A stretch of DNA of 64,000 bases, taken from positions 2,480,001 through 2,544,000 of the forward strand of contig CM071595.1 of the NCBI GenBank assembly GCA_036435485.1. Reading direction: 5' to 3'. Shown piece by piece: positions 63,330-64,000 of this stretch. Within the stretch, counting starts at the first letter, position 1. Every line of letters begins with the position of its first letter. A model generated the notes under the pieces. It had not been told where the DNA came from, ran no database searches, and worked only from the letters and a program-made list of their open reading frames with translations. The position numbers were made by a program, and so were the translations under genes. This DNA is from Saposhnikovia divaricata. Its lineage: Eukaryota; Streptophyta; Magnoliopsida; Apiales; Apiaceae.

Positions 63330-64000
63330 ATGGTTCGACCCGATTTTTAACAATATCCCGTGTACTAACCCCTTTGAGGATTATCCAAAAACCAAGTTTT
63401 GACTATATAAGCTCCGATACAGGTCTGAATTGTGTCAAATAAAATTTCGTTGAATTCCAATAAGCCATAGGAACAAAATATTTAAAAATATCAACAAAAT
63501 GGTCCGACCCGATTTTTAACAATATCCCGTGTACTAACCCCTTTGAGGATTATCCAAAAACCGAGTTTTGACTATAACAGCTCCGATTCAGGTCTGAATT
63601 GCGTCAAATAAAATTTCGTTGAATTCCAATAACCCATAGGAACAAAATATGTAAAAATATCCTTAAAATGGTCCGACTCGATTTTTAACAATATCCCGTG
63701 TACTAACCACTTTGAGGATTATCCGAAAACCGAGTTTCGTTCATATCAGCTCCGATTCAGGTCTGAATTGCGTCAAATAAAATTTCGTTGAATTCCAATA
63801 ACCCATAGGAACAAAATATTTAAAAATATCCACAAAATGGTCCGACCCGATTTTTAACAATATCCCGTGTACTAACCCCTTTGAGGATTATCCAAAAACC
63901 GAGTTTTGACTATATAAGCTCCGATACAGGTCTGAATTGTGTCAAATAAAATTTCGTTGAATTCCAATAAGCCATAGGAACAAAATATTTAAAAATATCA
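63330..64000. repeat. 10-mer HOR at the right end, copy 2 (cut by window)
   Basis: The first four monomers of 61640-63329 recur (B with aaaaccaagttttg at 63392, C with actataacag, A', B with aataagcc). The window stops in the tail of the fourth. The array clearly continues beyond base 64000. Confidence 0.82.

Larger units (their letters stand above)
1..64000. repeat. 169-bp tandem satellite array filling the window
   Basis: A ~169-bp unit repeats head to tail without interruption or inversion. Successive atggtc starts at 3, 172, 341, 510, 679 and 848 are each 169 bp apart, and the same spacing holds wherever I checked it to the end, apart from 1-7 bp indels. Landmarks shared by nearly all monomers are aacaatatcccgtgtacta, gaattccaataaccc and aggaacaaaatat. 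One monomer counted by hand is 35.5% G+C. An EcoRI site (GAATTC) falls once in most units, so EcoRI digestion should give a 169-bp ladder. Unit length fits one nucleosome plus a short linker, as in many plant and animal centromeric satellites (family knowledge). Centromeric function is inferred, not shown. No gene, RNA gene or mobile element interrupts the array, and both ends of the window lie inside it. Confidence 0.98.

Noticed and set aside
1..64000. CRISPR array
   Set aside because: The units are 169 bp and conserved along their whole length. There are no short direct repeats separated by unique spacers, and no cas genes.
1..64000. Telomeric or microsatellite repeat, rDNA spacer, or tRNA/5S tandem
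   Set aside because: There is no telomere-type hexamer or heptamer, no rRNA or tRNA-like conserved segment, and no internal Pol III A/B boxes that I could support in the unit.
1..64000. Embedded retrotransposon or other mobile element
   Set aside because: There is no break in 169-bp periodicity larger than 7 bp, no long terminal repeat boundary, no target-site duplication, and no transposase or reverse-transcriptase frame.
1..64000. Naming the species or known satellite family
   Set aside because: Unit length and composition fit many plant centromeric satellites, but I do not recognise the sequence. Any name would be a guess without a database search.
1..64000. Promoters, Shine-Dalgarno sites and terminators
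   Set aside because: TATA-like tataag and AT-rich tails occur in many monomers by composition, with no gene to serve. Listing them would be arbitrary.

Overview
The whole window is one uninterrupted tandem satellite array. The same ~169-bp unit runs head to tail, in one orientation, from the first base to the last (64000/169 gives about 379 monomers). I find no protein gene, RNA gene, transposon, CRISPR array or non-repetitive stretch. One monomer that I counted (3-171) has 60 G+C of 169 (35.5%). A unit of nucleosome-plus-short-linker length, multi-monomer higher-order repeats (HORs) and tens of kilobases without interruption point to a eukaryotic, probably centromeric or pericentromeric, heterochromatin block. 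A flowering plant seems most likely to me, but the sequence does not name the organism and I do not recognise the satellite family.

Numbering each monomer from the atggtc start, I sort monomers into five recurring subtypes. A: T11, A42, G50, G58, C71, T73, A119, gtaaaaatatccac tail. B: usually T11, C42, A58, T71, A80, A90, T104, tttaaaaatatcaac tail. C: usually C11, C42, A58, T71, C80, T90, C104, gtaaaaatatcctt tail; C' is the same with T11. D: T11, A42, A50, G58, C92, C97, T119. E: C11, C42, A50, G58, C92, T97, C119, tttaaaaatatccac tail. The order is constrained: B is nearly always followed by C, C by A or D, A by E or B, D by B or E.

Layout by HOR block: 3-4736, a 14-mer twice (2367 bp each); 4737-7437, mixed order with an A-E-C' trimer twice; 7438 to about 11890, a second 14-mer twice, the second copy truncated; 11830-19599, a 23-mer (13+10) twice (3885 bp each); 19600-25513, mixed, with a 9-mer twice; 25514-30242, a third 14-mer twice; 30243-36.6 kb, mixed, with another 9-mer twice; 36.6-46.4 kb, mixed, with a C-D-B trimer twice and a fourth 14-mer twice marked by a 7-bp deletion; 47275 to about 54.7 kb, a 24-mer copied at an offset of exactly 4056 bp and containing a 7-mer tandem; 54.7-64 kb, a younger-looking mix of A-B-C trimers ending in a 10-mer that runs off the window.

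No genes work together here. What the window records is repeat turnover: repeated whole-monomer duplications and deletions, chimeric monomers at their junctions, subtype loss along the array (D is not seen after about 46.4 kb), and several subtype differences at CpG sites that look like methyl-cytosine decay. Possible functional elements are short dyads and a degenerate CENP-B-box-like 17-mer; both are tentative.
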